From the NCBI RefSeq assembly GCF_030413635.1, contig NZ_CP129235.1:2294001-2358000 (forward strand): a stretch of 64,000 bases of DNA, given 5' to 3'. Of the stretch, positions 23,724-32,735 are shown one piece after another. Source of the stretch: Planococcus shenhongbingii. GTDB taxonomy: Bacteria > Bacillota > Bacilli > Bacillales_A > Planococcaceae. A program made the position numbers and the translations under genes. Each line of letters begins with the position of its first letter. The first letter of the stretch is position 1. The notes beneath the pieces were generated by a model. The model saw only the letters and a program-made list of their open reading frames with translations. It was not told the DNA's origin and made no database searches.

Positions 23724-24887
23724 TTAGCTTTTTTTATTCAACAGTAAAGTAAATACTGCGAGTATGGCCAGATACACCAAAAACAGGATTAATGTAATGT
23801 CATGTGTTCCGTAGCGGTCATAAAGGATGCCAATGGCAAACGGCATGGCGCTTGAAATGATATAGCCGCCTGACTGGATCATCGCAGTCCAGCTGTTGAC
23901 GTCATCAGCCCGGGTATTTTCATCGAGCGGCATCAATAACGCTATCGGAAACAATCCGCCAAGCGTAATGCCGAGGAAAACTGCGGCCGGCCAGACGAAC
24001 GCTGTCCCTCCTGCCATCAGCATAACGATGCCCACAGCACCGGAAAGCAATAACACCATGGTCCAAAACAGGCGGCTCGGGAATTTCTGCAACAGCATCG
24101 GAATGGATAAATTGCTGATCAGCTGCACCAAAGACATTACCGTCAAGGCAGCACCGGCTGTCAACACGGTCATGCCTTTATCGCTGGCAATCGGTGCAAA
24201 CCAAGTGATGAGCGAGAAAAACAGCGCCGACTGGAAAGCGAAAAACAGCAGCATATACCAAGCGCGCTTGTTCTTCCACGGCGAGACGGAAGGCGCCCCT
24301 CCAACATCAACCGCTTCATCTGCCGGCTCTTCAATGCGCTGCCAGAGAACCAGGGCCACGATAGCCAGCAAGCCCCAGCTTGCCAGAGCCAGAGGCCAGT
24401 TTAAAATGGTATAAAACACACCGGTCAGGCCGCTTGCCAAGGTGGCGCCAAGCCCCATGCCAAATGAGTAGACGCCGATTAATGAAGCGGTCCGGGTTGG
24501 AAAATTGCGTTTGATCATCGCAGACAATAACGGGCTGATGATGGCGATGGCCAGGCCAATGAAAAATGCGCTTGCGAGCAGCACCGGATAAGACGGCACA
24601 ATGCCGCGCACCAATGTCAATGTGCCGATGACAACGAGTAAAATTGAAATCGAGCGCTTCATGCCGAATTTTTTGTTGAAGCTGACGGCAAACGGCGCGA
24701 ACAGCCCCATGCAAAAAACTGGAACGGAAGTCAGCAGGCTGATTTGGCTATTGGATAAAGACAAGTCGGTGCGGATGGTTTCAAGCAATGGACCGATTGA
24801 AGATATGGCGGGCCGCAAATTTAATGAAACGAAAAAGATGGCCAGGACCATCAGTCCGAGAGTCGTTTTTTTTGAATGGGCAGTCAC
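23724..24887 (-). CDS. MFS transporter, CynX/NimT (YeaN-like) family
   Basis: 387 residues from GTG 24887, which has GGAGGAAT five bases upstream; the open frame continues 28 codons further but with no site. Twelve hydrophobic segments. LNLRPAISSIGPLLETIRTDL at the start and MKRSISILLVV / ARG-like loops fit the cyanate/2-nitroimidazole transporter family (CynX, NimT/YeaN), here of unknown substrate. First gene of the MFS-corA-yfnB operon; divergent from a 77-residue gene. Confidence 0.85.
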   Translation of the reverse strand: MTAHSKKTTLGLMVLAIFFVSLNLRPAISSIGPLLETIRTDLSLSNSQISLLTSVPVFCMGLFAPFAVSFNKKFGMKRSISILLVVIGTLTLVRGIVPSYPVLLASAFFIGLAIAIISPLLSAMIKRNFPTRTASLIGVYSFGMGLGATLASGLTGVFYTILNWPLALASWGLLAIVALVLWQRIEEPADEAVDVGGAPSVSPWKNKRAWYMLLFFAFQSALFFSLITWFAPIASDKGMTVLTAGAALTVMSLVQLISNLSIPMLLQKFPSRLFWTMVLLLSGAVGIVMLMAGGTAFVWPAAVFLGITLGGLFPIALLMPLDENTRADDVNSWTAMIQSGGYIISSAMPFAIGILYDRYGTHDITLILFLVYLAILAVFTLLLNKKS

Positions 24888-24975
24888 TGTGTTATTCCTC
24901 CTGTACAATTGATGCAGACAAACTTGTGTTCCCTGGCTTGAGCTATTAAAATGGATGTGAAAGGCGGGCACAAGT

Positions 24976-25209
24976 ATGAAACTCGTAAACTGGAGCTATG
25001 CAAAACGATATAATATCAAAGCCATTTTTGATGACTTTCCTCATGTCGTCGTATTGTTCCGCCAAATCGGCGGCTATTATTTCATCTTTTCGATGAAAGG
25101 CTTAACAAAAGAACATATCCCGACACGCAGAGATTATGTGCGCATGGAATATTTGCTCAATAAAGACCTTGGCCTATTAGAAGCCTATAAAGAAAGAAAA
25201 TATAAATAA
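24976..25209 (+). CDS. Small conserved-looking protein, unknown
   Basis: 77 residues, soluble, rich in aromatic and basic residues: MKLVNWSYAKRYNIKAIF, then VVVLFRQIGGYYFIFSMKG and a charged C-terminus (EAYKERKYK). AAAGGCGG about eight bases before ATG. Divergent to the MFS gene with 88 bases between the starts, so the promoters share that space. I do not recognise it. Confidence 0.6.
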   Translation: MKLVNWSYAKRYNIKAIFDDFPHVVVLFRQIGGYYFIFSMKGLTKEHIPTRRDYVRMEYLLNKDLGLLEAYKERKYK

Positions 25210-25237
25210 GCCCATGGTTTCGCTTTAACGAGCAAAG

Positions 25238-25282
25238 CTCGGCTTTTGCATGCGGGAAATCTACTGGCCGCAAAAGCCCGAA
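25238..25282. repeat. Imperfect hairpin behind the 77-residue gene
   Basis: CGGCTTTTGC and GCAAAAGCCCG can pair across about 24 bases. There is no clear T-run, so it is at best a weak terminator or mRNA end. Confidence 0.4.
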
Positions 25283-25348
25283 TGAAGTTTCCCCTTTATA
25301 AGTTTATCCCAGTCTGTTGCTGAATGCTATCGATTTTAGCGGCTTTCG

Positions 25349-25357
25349 TGGTATACT
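25349..25357 (+). promoter_or_regulatory. Extended -10 promoter of ykpA
   Basis: TGGTATACT: a TG-n extension directly before TATACT (25352-25357). No good -35 was seen. It lies 34 bases before the start codon. Confidence 0.55.
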
Positions 25358-25390
25358 ATTCTTATTGTGAAATTTGGGAGGTACGTATAA

Positions 25391-26998
25391 ATGATAGCAG
25401 TAAATGATGTAAGCCTTCGCTTTGGCGACCGCAAACTTTTTGAAGATGTGAATATCCAGTTTAACCCGGGGAATTGCTACGGATTGATTGGTGCCAATGG
25501 TGCAGGAAAATCAACGTTCATTAAAATTTTGTCTGGTGACTTGGAAGCACAAAGCGGCAACGTATCAATGGGATCCGGCGAACGTTTGGCCGTCCTGAAA
25601 CAGGATCACTTCGAATACGAAGAATTCCCTGTTCTTGAAACAGTGATCATGGGCCATAAAAAGCTGTACGAAATCATGGCAGAGAAAAATGCCATCTATA
25701 TGAAGGAAGACTTTTCTGATGAAGACGGCATGCGCGCCGCTGAACTGGAAGGCGAATTCGCTGAACTCAACGGATGGGAAGCCGAATCTGAAGCTGCAAT
25801 CTTACTTCAAGGCCTTGGCATTTCCGAAGACCAGCTCGATAAAAAAATGGCTGAATTATCCGGTTCAGACAAAGTGAAGGTATTGCTGGCACAAGCCCTA
25901 TTTGGCAAACCGGATGTTCTTCTTCTGGATGAGCCGACTAACCACTTGGACTTGAAAGCGATCCAGTGGCTGGAAGAATTTTTGATCAACTTTGACAACA
26001 CCGTCATCGTCGTATCGCATGACCGCCACTTTTTAAATAAAGTATGTACGCATATTGCCGACCTTGATTTCGGAAAAATCCAGCTATATGTCGGCAACTA
26101 CGACTTCTGGTACGAATCAAGCCAGTTAGCGACTCGTTTGGCCGGTGACCAAAACGCGAAAAAAGAAGAAAAGATCAAAGAGCTTCAAGCGTTTATCGCG
26201 CGTTTCTCTGCCAATGCTTCCAAATCGAAGCAAGCCACTTCACGGAAGAAAATGCTCGATAAAATCGAATTGGACGATATCCGTCCTTCATCCCGCAAAT
26301 ATCCATTCGTCAACTTTACCATCGGCCGTGAAATCGGCAATGATGTGCTGACAGTAAGAGACCTTAGCCAAACTGTTGATGGCAATCAATTATTGAACAA
26401 CATCAGCTTCAATATGAACAAAGACGACAAAATCGTCTTGATCGGCGATCCGCTTGCTAAATCGGCGCTTCTCCGCATTTTGGCTGAAGAAGACGAGCCT
26501 GCTGAAGGGATGATCCGCTGGGGTGTCACAACTTCACGTGCTTACTTGCCGATCGACAACTCGGCTTACTTCGAAGGCAGCGAACAATCCCTAGTAGATT
26601 GGCTTCGCCAATATTCTCCGGAAGACGAAAGTGAAACTTTCCTTCGCGGCTTCCTCGGCAGAATGCTGTTCTCCGGTGAAGAAGTGAAAAAGAAACCTTC
26701 TGTTCTTTCCGGTGGCGAAAAAGTGCGCTGCATGCTGTCGAAAATGATGCTGTCCCACGCCAACGTCTTGCTGTTAGATGAACCGACCAACCACTTGGAC
26801 TTGGAATCCATCCAAGCGTTGAACAACGGCATGATCGCGTTCAAAGGCGCCATGGTCTTCACTTCACATGACCATCAGTTTATCCAAACGGTTGCCAATC
26901 GCGTCATTGAAATCCTGGATGATGGAACAATTCTTGATAAGCAATTGACTTACGATGAGTTCCTCGAATGGAAAGAAGCACAAGGAATCACAAACTGA
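25391..26998 (+). CDS. ykpA: ABC-F ATPase YkpA
   Basis: 535 residues with two ABC domains and no membrane helix. Domain 1: Walker A GANGAGKST, signature ELSGSDKVKV (the family usually has LSGGEK; here Ser-Asp), Walker B VLLLDEPTNHLD. Linker NAKKEEKIKELQAFIARFSANASKSKQATS is the ABC-F P-site tRNA interaction motif region. Domain 2: degenerate Walker A GDPLAKSALL, good signature LSGGEKVRCML and VLLLDEPTNHLD. This matches B. subtilis YkpA, where the same positions deviate as I recall. ABC-F proteins act on ribosomes; specific role unknown. Single gene with GGGAGG upstream. Confidence 0.92.
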   Translation: MIAVNDVSLRFGDRKLFEDVNIQFNPGNCYGLIGANGAGKSTFIKILSGDLEAQSGNVSMGSGERLAVLKQDHFEYEEFPVLETVIMGHKKLYEIMAEKNAIYMKEDFSDEDGMRAAELEGEFAELNGWEAESEAAILLQGLGISEDQLDKKMAELSGSDKVKVLLAQALFGKPDVLLLDEPTNHLDLKAIQWLEEFLINFDNTVIVVSHDRHFLNKVCTHIADLDFGKIQLYVGNYDFWYESSQLATRLAGDQNAKKEEKIKELQAFIARFSANASKSKQATSRKKMLDKIELDDIRPSSRKYPFVNFTIGREIGNDVLTVRDLSQTVDGNQLLNNISFNMNKDDKIVLIGDPLAKSALLRILAEEDEPAEGMIRWGVTTSRAYLPIDNSAYFEGSEQSLVDWLRQYSPEDESETFLRGFLGRMLFSGEEVKKKPSVLSGGEKVRCMLSKMMLSHANVLLLDEPTNHLDLESIQALNNGMIAFKGAMVFTSHDHQFIQTVANRVIEILDDGTILDKQLTYDEFLEWKEAQGITN

Positions 26999-27008
26999 TC
27001 CATACTGA

Positions 27009-27046
27009 AAAATCCCGCAAGCCGTTTCCGGCTTGCGGGATTTTTT
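27009..27046 (+). terminator. Terminator of ykpA
   Basis: AAATCCCGCAAGCC / GGCTTGCGGGATTT stem with GTTTCC loop and T6. Confidence 0.95.
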
Positions 27047-27051
27047 ATTGC

Positions 27052-27080
27052 CAAAAAAAACGGGCACAATCGCCCGGCTT
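27052..27080 (-). terminator. Terminator of ykvA-like gene
   Basis: On the minus strand GCCGGGC / GCCCG around ATTGT, followed by eight T. Confidence 0.85.
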
Positions 27081-27093
27081 TTTTACGTTTTGA

Positions 27094-27573
27094 TTAAACT
27101 TTCATGAAACGTTTCACTAAACGGCCTGCTGGCAATTTGGAAACGAATTTATTCCCGGAATTTGAAATTCCACGGACGACAGATAATAGTTCGACGTCTC
27201 CCGCCCAATGCTCTTCGATGACTTCAATCGGAAATTTATTCAATAACGTATTGATGACAAATACCGCTACAACAACGTCATCCAGGAATCCACCCGGCCC
27301 GATCAAAATCTCCGGAAGGAAATCCATCGGTGCGATAAAGTAGAGAATACCAGCCCCTACCGCACCTTTGCTTTTGGCGTCAATACGGCTGTCGAGCATA
27401 AGTTTCGCCAGTAAATGGAACAAGTCAGGAGCGAACAATACGTATTGTCCGACTTTGCCGACGGCGCCCGGTTTATTATCAAGCCATTTTTGTATTTTGC
27501 TGCGCAATTTCTTATAGAAATCCTGTTGTTCTTCTATACTTGGAAGTGGTTTTTTCAAATATTCATTGGTCAT
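27094..27573 (-). CDS. YkvA/DUF1232 family protein
   Basis: 159 residues. The DUF1232 core is LFHLLAKLMLDSRIDAKSK...ILYFIAPMDFLPE and GFLDDVVVAVFVIN (about 50-115): short hydrophobic helices with conserved DFLPE and DD motifs. Function unknown; likely membrane-associated. Behind it a basic C-terminal tail (PAGRLVKRFMKV). GGGGGAA precedes ATG. Confidence 0.85.
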   Translation of the reverse strand: MTNEYLKKPLPSIEEQQDFYKKLRSKIQKWLDNKPGAVGKVGQYVLFAPDLFHLLAKLMLDSRIDAKSKGAVGAGILYFIAPMDFLPEILIGPGGFLDDVVVAVFVINTLLNKFPIEVIEEHWAGDVELLSVVRGISNSGNKFVSKLPAGRLVKRFMKV

Positions 27574-27641
27574 AGCAATTCCCCCAGTTCATTTTACTTA
27601 CTCTATACCTTCACGGCTTGTTCATGAAACCCTTGCTTCTT

Positions 27642-27875
27642 TTAAAAAATCAAAGTCACATTTGTGGCAATCCGTTCTTTTTCCGGAGTTCCTTGTACCG
27701 GTATGAATTTCACTTGCTGGCCTTCGTTGAGCATAGGGAATTCGTCGATATTGGAATGTTCTGTATGGGTATAGAACATTTCACCGTTATCCCCTCGGAT
27801 ATAGCCGAACCCTTTTTCTTTATCGAACGAAACCACAATGCCTGTCAAATCTCCTTCTCCGCCGAAATTGCTCAT
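27642..27875 (-). CDS. Divergent cold-shock-domain protein
   Basis: 77 residues. VSFDKEKGFGYIRGDNGEMFYTHTEH mirrors the CSD RNP1/RNP2 core (partial: KEKGFGYIRGD and MFYTHTEH), but RNP2 has lost the usual VFVHFS aromatics and the tail FIPVQGTPEKERIATNVTLIF is longer. Presumably an OB-fold nucleic-acid binder with changed surface. AGGAGGT before ATG. It is separated from the canonical csp gene (31846-32046) by two protease genes. Confidence 0.8.
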   Translation of the reverse strand: MSNFGGEGDLTGIVVSFDKEKGFGYIRGDNGEMFYTHTEHSNIDEFPMLNEGQQVKFIPVQGTPEKERIATNVTLIF

Positions 27876-27913
27876 CTAAAAACCTCCTGTATAATTCTTT
27901 TCCCAGATGGTGA

Positions 27914-27942
27914 ATTATACCCTCTTATAGGCAGTGTCTAAA
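27914..27942 (-). promoter_or_regulatory. Promoter of divergent CSD protein
   Basis: Minus strand TTTAGA (27937-27942), 17-base spacer, TATAAT (27914-27919). It leaves a short leader of about 30 bases. Confidence 0.7.
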
Positions 27943-27959
27943 CAATTCCTCCTTTATTC

Positions 27960-27992
27960 AATAAAAGAACCGCCCTTTAAAGAACGGTTCAG
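27960..27992 (-). terminator. Terminator of downstream M4 protease
   Basis: GAACCG(TTC) / (GG)CGGTTC stem with TTTTATT on the minus strand; it is related in sequence to the terminator at 29866-29894 behind the sister protease gene. Confidence 0.75.
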
Positions 27993-28020
27993 CCAATTCC
28001 TTCTATTGTAATAGAGTGCC

Positions 28021-29676
28021 TTATTTCAACCCCACTGCTGCAAATGCATCTTTGACGCTTTTCACTTCTTTGCTGTCTGCCCCGTATAGATCAGTTGCTG
28101 CTTGGACAGCAGAAGCCTGCAGCTGTCTGAATTTGGTGGTTGGCGTCAAATATTGGGTCAATGTGCGGTAAAAGATTTTACCGGTTTTATCATTGCCGAT
28201 TCCTTGAACTTTGATATTGTAATGCGTCCCGCCATTTGCCAATAAATACGCCGCTTTATTGGTGATGGAAGAATTGATGTGGACTCCCCCGAAATCTTCT
28301 GTACCCAAATAACGCTTCGTATAATGATCAGGCAATCCATTGGCTGTCGGATCTGCCAATGACCGAAGCGCATCTCCAGCGATGTCTGGCGTAACGATGT
28401 CTTCTCCTATTTGCCAATCCGGATTTTTTTGGTATTCATCCTCGACCAGCACTCCGAAAATATCGGACATCGATTCGTTAATGGCACCCGAATCATTCCA
28501 GTAAATCAAGCCCGCTGTCGACTGGGAAACTGCATGCGTCAGTTCATGGGCAATGACATCGAGCGACCCGGATAAAGAAATGAATTTTTTGCCATCTCCG
28601 TCTCCATAAACCATCTGAGTGCCGCTCCAAAAGGCATTGTTGTAATTCTTGCCATAATGGACAGTTGAAACGAGCGCCGCTCCTTTGCCATCAAAACTAT
28701 TGCGCTTATGCGCCTTCTTGAAATAATCAAAAGTCATGCCGGCATAAACATGGGCATCTACTGCCGCACCGTCAAATGCTGCATGATAGTCATCATCCCG
28801 ATCCAGCCACAACGTGCCAGGAACTTCTGTCAAATTGGCAGCGTTATAAGTGAAAATTCCCTTTCCGCGCGTGCGGTCGACCAAATAGGAACCTGTTGAA
28901 TTCAGCACGGTATTCACTTTCTTTTTATCACCGAGCACTCCAGTCCCGCCTGACACTGAATCGGTGCCTTCCGGAATGCTTAGCGCAACCGCTTTGTGCA
29001 GTTGATTGTAATATTCAATCACTTGGCCTGTTTGTGCATCAATAAAATAATGGTAATTACCGGGTTCCGGCGACAAAAACTCAAACTGCAAATGGTAAGC
29101 AAGTTTTGCTGCTTTGCCGTCCATAAAAATCACAAGTTCCGGTTTTTTCTCTCCAAGGATTTGGGGAGGCTCGGCAAGCAGTTTCTCCAGGCTGCCGAGC
29201 GCAATTGCCGAAGCTTTGGCAGCCGTCAGAACCGCACCGCCTTTAAGCGCATCTGCTTCCGTTAAGTCAGGCACCACTTCACCAGACACCGATGTCAGCA
29301 CCCCGCTTGCATTGACATGTGCGGAAAGCACCGATCCATAAACAGGGATGCCATTGAACATTTGCTGAAGCTTTACATTCGTCATGCCAAGTTCGTCTTT
29401 CAACTCGCTGATTTTTTTGAATTGTTGAGACTCATTTTCTGCAAGGCCATATAGGTTTTCTTTTACTTCCAAATAAGAATAAACAATTTCCACTGCTTCT
29501 TTTTGCGAAGAAGGGGTCAGACTGCCGGCAATGAAGTTTGGCGCATCGCTTTCAGGGTTCACATAAACTTGTTCATTTGTGGCATTATCCGGCGCTGCAT
29601 AAACAGAACTTGAAGCTGCAAAGAGCAAAGCGGCAGATAATCCAATGCTGCATATATTCCTTTTCCTCATTTTCAT
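28021..29676 (-). CDS. Secreted thermolysin-like metalloprotease (M4), copy 2
   Basis: 551 residues. Sec signal peptide ([27 protein letters not shown], cleavage after VYA), FTP/PepSY propeptide to about 235, then the M4 catalytic domain: zinc motif [12 protein letters not shown] with [12 protein letters not shown] supplying the third ligand Glu, and catalytic His in [15 protein letters not shown]. Mature part about 310 residues. It lies directly downstream of a paralogue (29909-31570) with which it shares most of the catalytic core. Its own terminator and a 230-base upstream gap suggest separate transcription. Likely bacillolysin/neutral protease for peptide scavenging. Confidence 0.93.
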   Translation of the reverse strand: MKMRKRNICSIGLSAALLFAASSSVYAAPDNATNEQVYVNPESDAPNFIAGSLTPSSQKEAVEIVYSYLEVKENLYGLAENESQQFKKISELKDELGMTNVKLQQMFNGIPVYGSVLSAHVNASGVLTSVSGEVVPDLTEADALKGGAVLTAAKASAIALGSLEKLLAEPPQILGEKKPELVIFMDGKAAKLAYHLQFEFLSPEPGNYHYFIDAQTGQVIEYYNQLHKAVALSIPEGTDSVSGGTGVLGDKKKVNTVLNSTGSYLVDRTRGKGIFTYNAANLTEVPGTLWLDRDDDYHAAFDGAAVDAHVYAGMTFDYFKKAHKRNSFDGKGAALVSTVHYGKNYNNAFWSGTQMVYGDGDGKKFISLSGSLDVIAHELTHAVSQSTAGLIYWNDSGAINESMSDIFGVLVEDEYQKNPDWQIGEDIVTPDIAGDALRSLADPTANGLPDHYTKRYLGTEDFGGVHINSSITNKAAYLLANGGTHYNIKVQGIGNDKTGKIFYRTLTQYLTPTTKFRQLQASAVQAATDLYGADSKEVKSVKDAFAAVGLK

Positions 29677-29865
29677 CCGCTCCTTTTAGGACTGCCAGAG
29701 ATTGGTTCATATGTCCATCTTAACCACCTGAATATTCAGAATAAATAGGTTTCAGTATGTGTTTTATTGGTCTTGGTACAGGTGTTTATACCTGTTTTGA
29801 AGGATGTGTAAAAGAAGCGGTCTTTTAGCTCAGAACGAAAAGAGAAATCTAACTTCTCCACCATA

Positions 29866-29894
29866 AAAAGAACCGCTTACAAGAAGCGGTTCTC
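29866..29894 (-). terminator. Terminator of upstream M4 protease
   Basis: AGAACCGCTT / AAGCGGTTCT stem with short loop and TTTTTA on the minus strand. Confidence 0.88.
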
Positions 29895-29908
29895 TTACTT
29901 AATGGTAT

Positions 29909-31570
29909 TCAGTTAACACCCACAGCATTGAATGCCGCTTTAACGCTTGCTACTTCAGCGCTGCTGGCTCCATATAAATCCGTTGCTGCTTGAATGGTGG
30001 AGACGCGGTAATGGCTGTAATTGGAACTCGGCGTCAAATATTGAGTCAAGGTGCGATAGAAGATTTTTTCTGTTTTGGCATTGCCGATGCCTGTTACTTG
30101 CACGCCGTAATGGGTGCCGCCATTCGCTAGCAAGAACGCGGCTTTATTGCTGATGCCGGAATTGATGTGGACACCGCCGTTGTCACTCGTTCCAACGTAG
30201 CGTTTGGAATAATGGTCCGGATCGCCATTCAACGTCGGATCTGCCATCGACCGCAGAGCATCTCCTTTAACAGCCGGCGTATAGATGTCTTCGCCAATCA
30301 GCCAGTCTGGATTATTATTGAAATGATATTCGACCAAGGTTCCGAAAATATCCGAAATCGATTCATTGATTGCACCGGATTCGTTTTGATAGATGAGGTC
30401 AGCTGTCGTATCCGTCACCGCATGCGTCAATTCATGGGCGATCACGTCAAGCCCTCCGGAAAGCGGGATAAATGTCGAGCCGTCCCCGTCGCCATAGACC
30501 ATTTGCGAACCGTTCCAGAATGCATTGTTATAGCTGCGGCCATAATGGACCGTGGAAATTAATTGCGCCCCGTTGCCGTCATAGCTGTTGCGGTTATGGG
30601 TGTTCTTATAATAGTCGAATGTCTGTCCAGCATAGACATGGGCGTCTACTGCAGCGCCGTCATAAGCTGCATTGTAAGCATTGTCTGCATCCAGCCACAG
30701 GGTGCCGGGTGTTCTCGTGCGGTTTGCGGCATCATAAGTGAAAATTCCGTTGCCGCGTGTCCGGTCAACCAAATAAGAGCCATTGCTGTTAACTAATGTG
30801 TTTAAGGTTTTGGCATCTCCCAGCACCCCTTTGCCAGTTGCAATGGAATTGGTTCCGGAAGGAGCGGTTACACCGGCCGATGGTTTCGCTTCATGGATCT
30901 GGTTATAAGCTTCCAGCACTTCTCCACTTTGTGCATCGATCAAATACTGGTAATTGCCGGGTGAAGGCGCTAAAAATTCAAGTTGAATGCTATAAACGTA
31001 TTTCGCCGTTCCTTTGTCCAGATAAACAACCAGTTCTGGAGATTCCTGATGATCTATTTCCGGTGCTTGTCCCAAGTTTGTTTTTAAATCGGCAAGGGCG
31101 ATAGCTGCTGCTTCCGTTTTTTTAAGCTGAGCTCCTTTATTCAATTTCACTTGTTTGGATAATTCCGGAGCCAATTGCCCAGAGACGGATACCAGTACTC
31201 CATTTTCATCAACATGCGTTGTAATAACTGAACCGAATACCGGTACACCTTTGTACATTTGCTGGAGCTTCAGGTTGTTAAAGCCCAGATCGTCTTTCTT
31301 TTCACTGACGACTTTAAAATTCGCTTTTACATCTTTGCCGATTTTATAAAGTTCTTCTTTCTCGGACAAGTAATTATAGACAATTTCCTCGGCAGAGTTT
31401 TTCGAAGGCATTGTCAGTTTCCCTACAATAAAATCGGTTGATTTGCTTTGCTGATTTACGTGCACTTTTTCTGAAACGGCATTATTTGGTGCAGCATAAA
31501 CAGAAGCGGAAGCAGCGGATAAGGCCAATGCAGCGGCCAAGCTTAAAGTCAGTAATTTCTTTGATTTCAA
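29909..31570 (-). CDS. Secreted thermolysin-like metalloprotease (M4), copy 1
   Basis: 553 residues. Signal peptide [27 protein letters not shown], propeptide with FTP-type [15 protein letters not shown] and Pep[20 protein letters not shown], catalytic domain with [33 protein letters not shown] and [15 protein letters not shown]. Ends ...AFNAVGVN, matching ...AFAAVGLK of the tandem copy at 28021-29676. Both therefore keep all catalytic residues. The duplication is older than very recent because propeptides differ clearly. Secreted neutral protease. Confidence 0.94.
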   Translation of the reverse strand: MKSKKLLTLSLAAALALSAASASVYAAPNNAVSEKVHVNQQSKSTDFIVGKLTMPSKNSAEEIVYNYLSEKEELYKIGKDVKANFKVVSEKKDDLGFNNLKLQQMYKGVPVFGSVITTHVDENGVLVSVSGQLAPELSKQVKLNKGAQLKKTEAAAIALADLKTNLGQAPEIDHQESPELVVYLDKGTAKYVYSIQLEFLAPSPGNYQYLIDAQSGEVLEAYNQIHEAKPSAGVTAPSGTNSIATGKGVLGDAKTLNTLVNSNGSYLVDRTRGNGIFTYDAANRTRTPGTLWLDADNAYNAAYDGAAVDAHVYAGQTFDYYKNTHNRNSYDGNGAQLISTVHYGRSYNNAFWNGSQMVYGDGDGSTFIPLSGGLDVIAHELTHAVTDTTADLIYQNESGAINESISDIFGTLVEYHFNNNPDWLIGEDIYTPAVKGDALRSMADPTLNGDPDHYSKRYVGTSDNGGVHINSGISNKAAFLLANGGTHYGVQVTGIGNAKTEKIFYRTLTQYLTPSSNYSHYRVSTIQAATDLYGASSAEVASVKAAFNAVGVN

Positions 31571-31807
31571 TAGTTTTCACTCCTTTAATGTGCCGTCTCT
31601 GTCAGACGGTTTATTAAAGGATAACTGTTCCATTATTCTGAAGATACAGGCTACTTTATCTGTTTTTATTTTCCTTAAAATATGTTAATTTACATTCTAA
31701 TAAAAGAATTTTCAGCAAATTCAAAGGCGACTTCTATCATTTAGACTGCTCAACGATACTTTTTTGCGGTGTTTTTTGTCATCGTTGCAAATTTTGTTGT
31801 CGCGGCA
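31571..31807. other. Intergenic between protease and csp
   Basis: AT-rich 5' region of the protease gene (minus strand) behind the csp terminator. No confident promoter pair or operator picked out. Confidence 0.35.
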
Positions 31808-31842
31808 CAAAAAAAGACCCGCTCACTGGTGAGCGGGTCTGG
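31808..31842 (-). terminator. Terminator of csp
   Basis: AGACCCGCTCA / TGAGCGGGTCT, CCAG-type loop, then seven T on the minus strand. Confidence 0.93.
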
Positions 31843-31845
31843 AGA

Positions 31846-32046
31846 TTAAATTTTAGTTACATTTGTAGCTTGAGGTCCGCGGTTGCCTTCCTCTACTTCA
31901 AACTCTACTTTTTGTCCTTCGTCAAGCGTTTTAAAGCCATCGCCTTGAATCGCTGAGAAGTGAACGAATACGTCATCTCCGCCTTCTACTTCAATAAATC
32001 CAAAACCTTTTTCTGAGTTAAACCATTTTACTGTACCTTGTTGCAT
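31846..32046 (-). CDS. Cold-shock protein, CspA family
   Basis: 66 residues from ATG 32046, with AGGAGGT nine bases upstream; the upstream in-frame extension is leader. [20 protein letters not shown] (RNP1 KGFGFIEV) and [14 protein letters not shown] (RNP2 VFVHF) are canonical, so it should be a single-stranded RNA/DNA-binding chaperone. The gene has its own strong promoter, a leader of about 145 bases with two inverted repeats, and a strong terminator, a layout typical of cold-inducible csp genes. Confidence 0.96.
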   Translation of the reverse strand: MQQGTVKWFNSEKGFGFIEVEGGDDVFVHFSAIQGDGFKTLDEGQKVEFEVEEGNRGPQATNVTKI

Positions 32047-32081
32047 GTGTAAAAACCTCCTGGGATTAAAAAAATTTTCAA

Positions 32082-32153
32082 TATGGAATTTTTCCATAAA
32101 AAAATTCACATATTCAAAAAAGTACCATCACTTGCTGATCACTTTTTTGAATA
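32082..32153 (-). promoter_or_regulatory. Structured 5' leader of csp mRNA
   Basis: Two inverted repeats in the transcribed leader: TATTCAAAAAAGT / ACTTTTTTGAATA (13-bp perfect arms at 32141-32153 and 32111-32123, 17-base loop), and TATGGAA / TTCCATA near 32082-32098, followed by an A/T-rich stretch and the ribosome site. By analogy with other csp leaders this may refold with temperature; that part is inference. Confidence 0.6.
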
Positions 32154-32196
32154 GGTGAATAGCTGTTTCTGGTGTAATCTTTAGTTCTATAAGTCT

Positions 32197-32224
32197 ATTA
32201 TAGCAATTATTACTGATAAGTCAA
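32197..32224 (-). promoter_or_regulatory. Strong promoter of csp
   Basis: Minus strand TTGACT (32219-32224), 16-base spacer, TATAAT (32197-32202). Transcription should start near 32190. Confidence 0.85.
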
Positions 32225-32230
32225 ATAAAT

Positions 32231-32527
32231 CTAAAAACTTTTTATAGGCTTTTTGTTATAAATCCACAACAGTCCATGATAAATTTGCATATCTTCTTCA
32301 CAGTCTTCACAAAATGCCCATTCTTCTCTATTCCAGAAAGCGATTGCTGCTTCTCCTTTCGATTTTTGGAAGGAAAAATCCTGTGCCAAAGTTTGTTTCA
32401 TTTGATTGAAATAAGTAGTAGCGTCCTCGTAGTTATCAAACTCTTTGCACGACACAATGTCTTTTTCCCAGCCATCGAATTGCCACCACGGTTCTTCAAA
32501 GCCTCTTAAATAAAAAATTTCATGCAT
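32231..32527 (-). CDS. DUF1033 family protein
   Basis: 98 residues from ATG 32527 (GGAG nine bases upstream; ATG 32542 in the same frame has a poorly spaced site). EEPWWQFDGWEKDIV, SKGEAAIAFWNREEWAFCEDCEEDMQIYHGLLW (partial: REEWAFCEDC and DMQIYHGL) follow the DUF1033 pattern of Bacillales and lactobacilli: Trp-rich, with a CxxC pair. Cytoplasmic, function unknown. Confidence 0.82.
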   Translation of the reverse strand: MHEIFYLRGFEEPWWQFDGWEKDIVSCKEFDNYEDATTYFNQMKQTLAQDFSFQKSKGEAAIAFWNREEWAFCEDCEEDMQIYHGLLWIYNKKPIKSF

Positions 32528-32735
32528 GCTGGCCAGCTCCATTTCTTCCTACTATGCATTTTCCCAAACCTTTGTAAATATGTCTAGCAAAATGGCTGCC
32601 TTTTTTCTGACAGTTCCAATGTTTGTATTGACCCCTTATTCCCTGTAAAATAGGAAGGAGACAAGGAATCAACTGAAACTTTTTGCATCTTGCATCGTAT
32701 ATATGTAAAGAGCATCAGTGAAGGAGGACAGTTTC

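Noticed and set aside
23896..24414. 172-codon plus-strand frame opposite the MFS gene
   Set aside because: Composition mirrors the antisense of a membrane protein; the MFS reading has all family features.
28021..31570. Single protease gene duplicated by misassembly
   Set aside because: The two copies differ throughout, including signal peptides and propeptides, so they are true paralogues.
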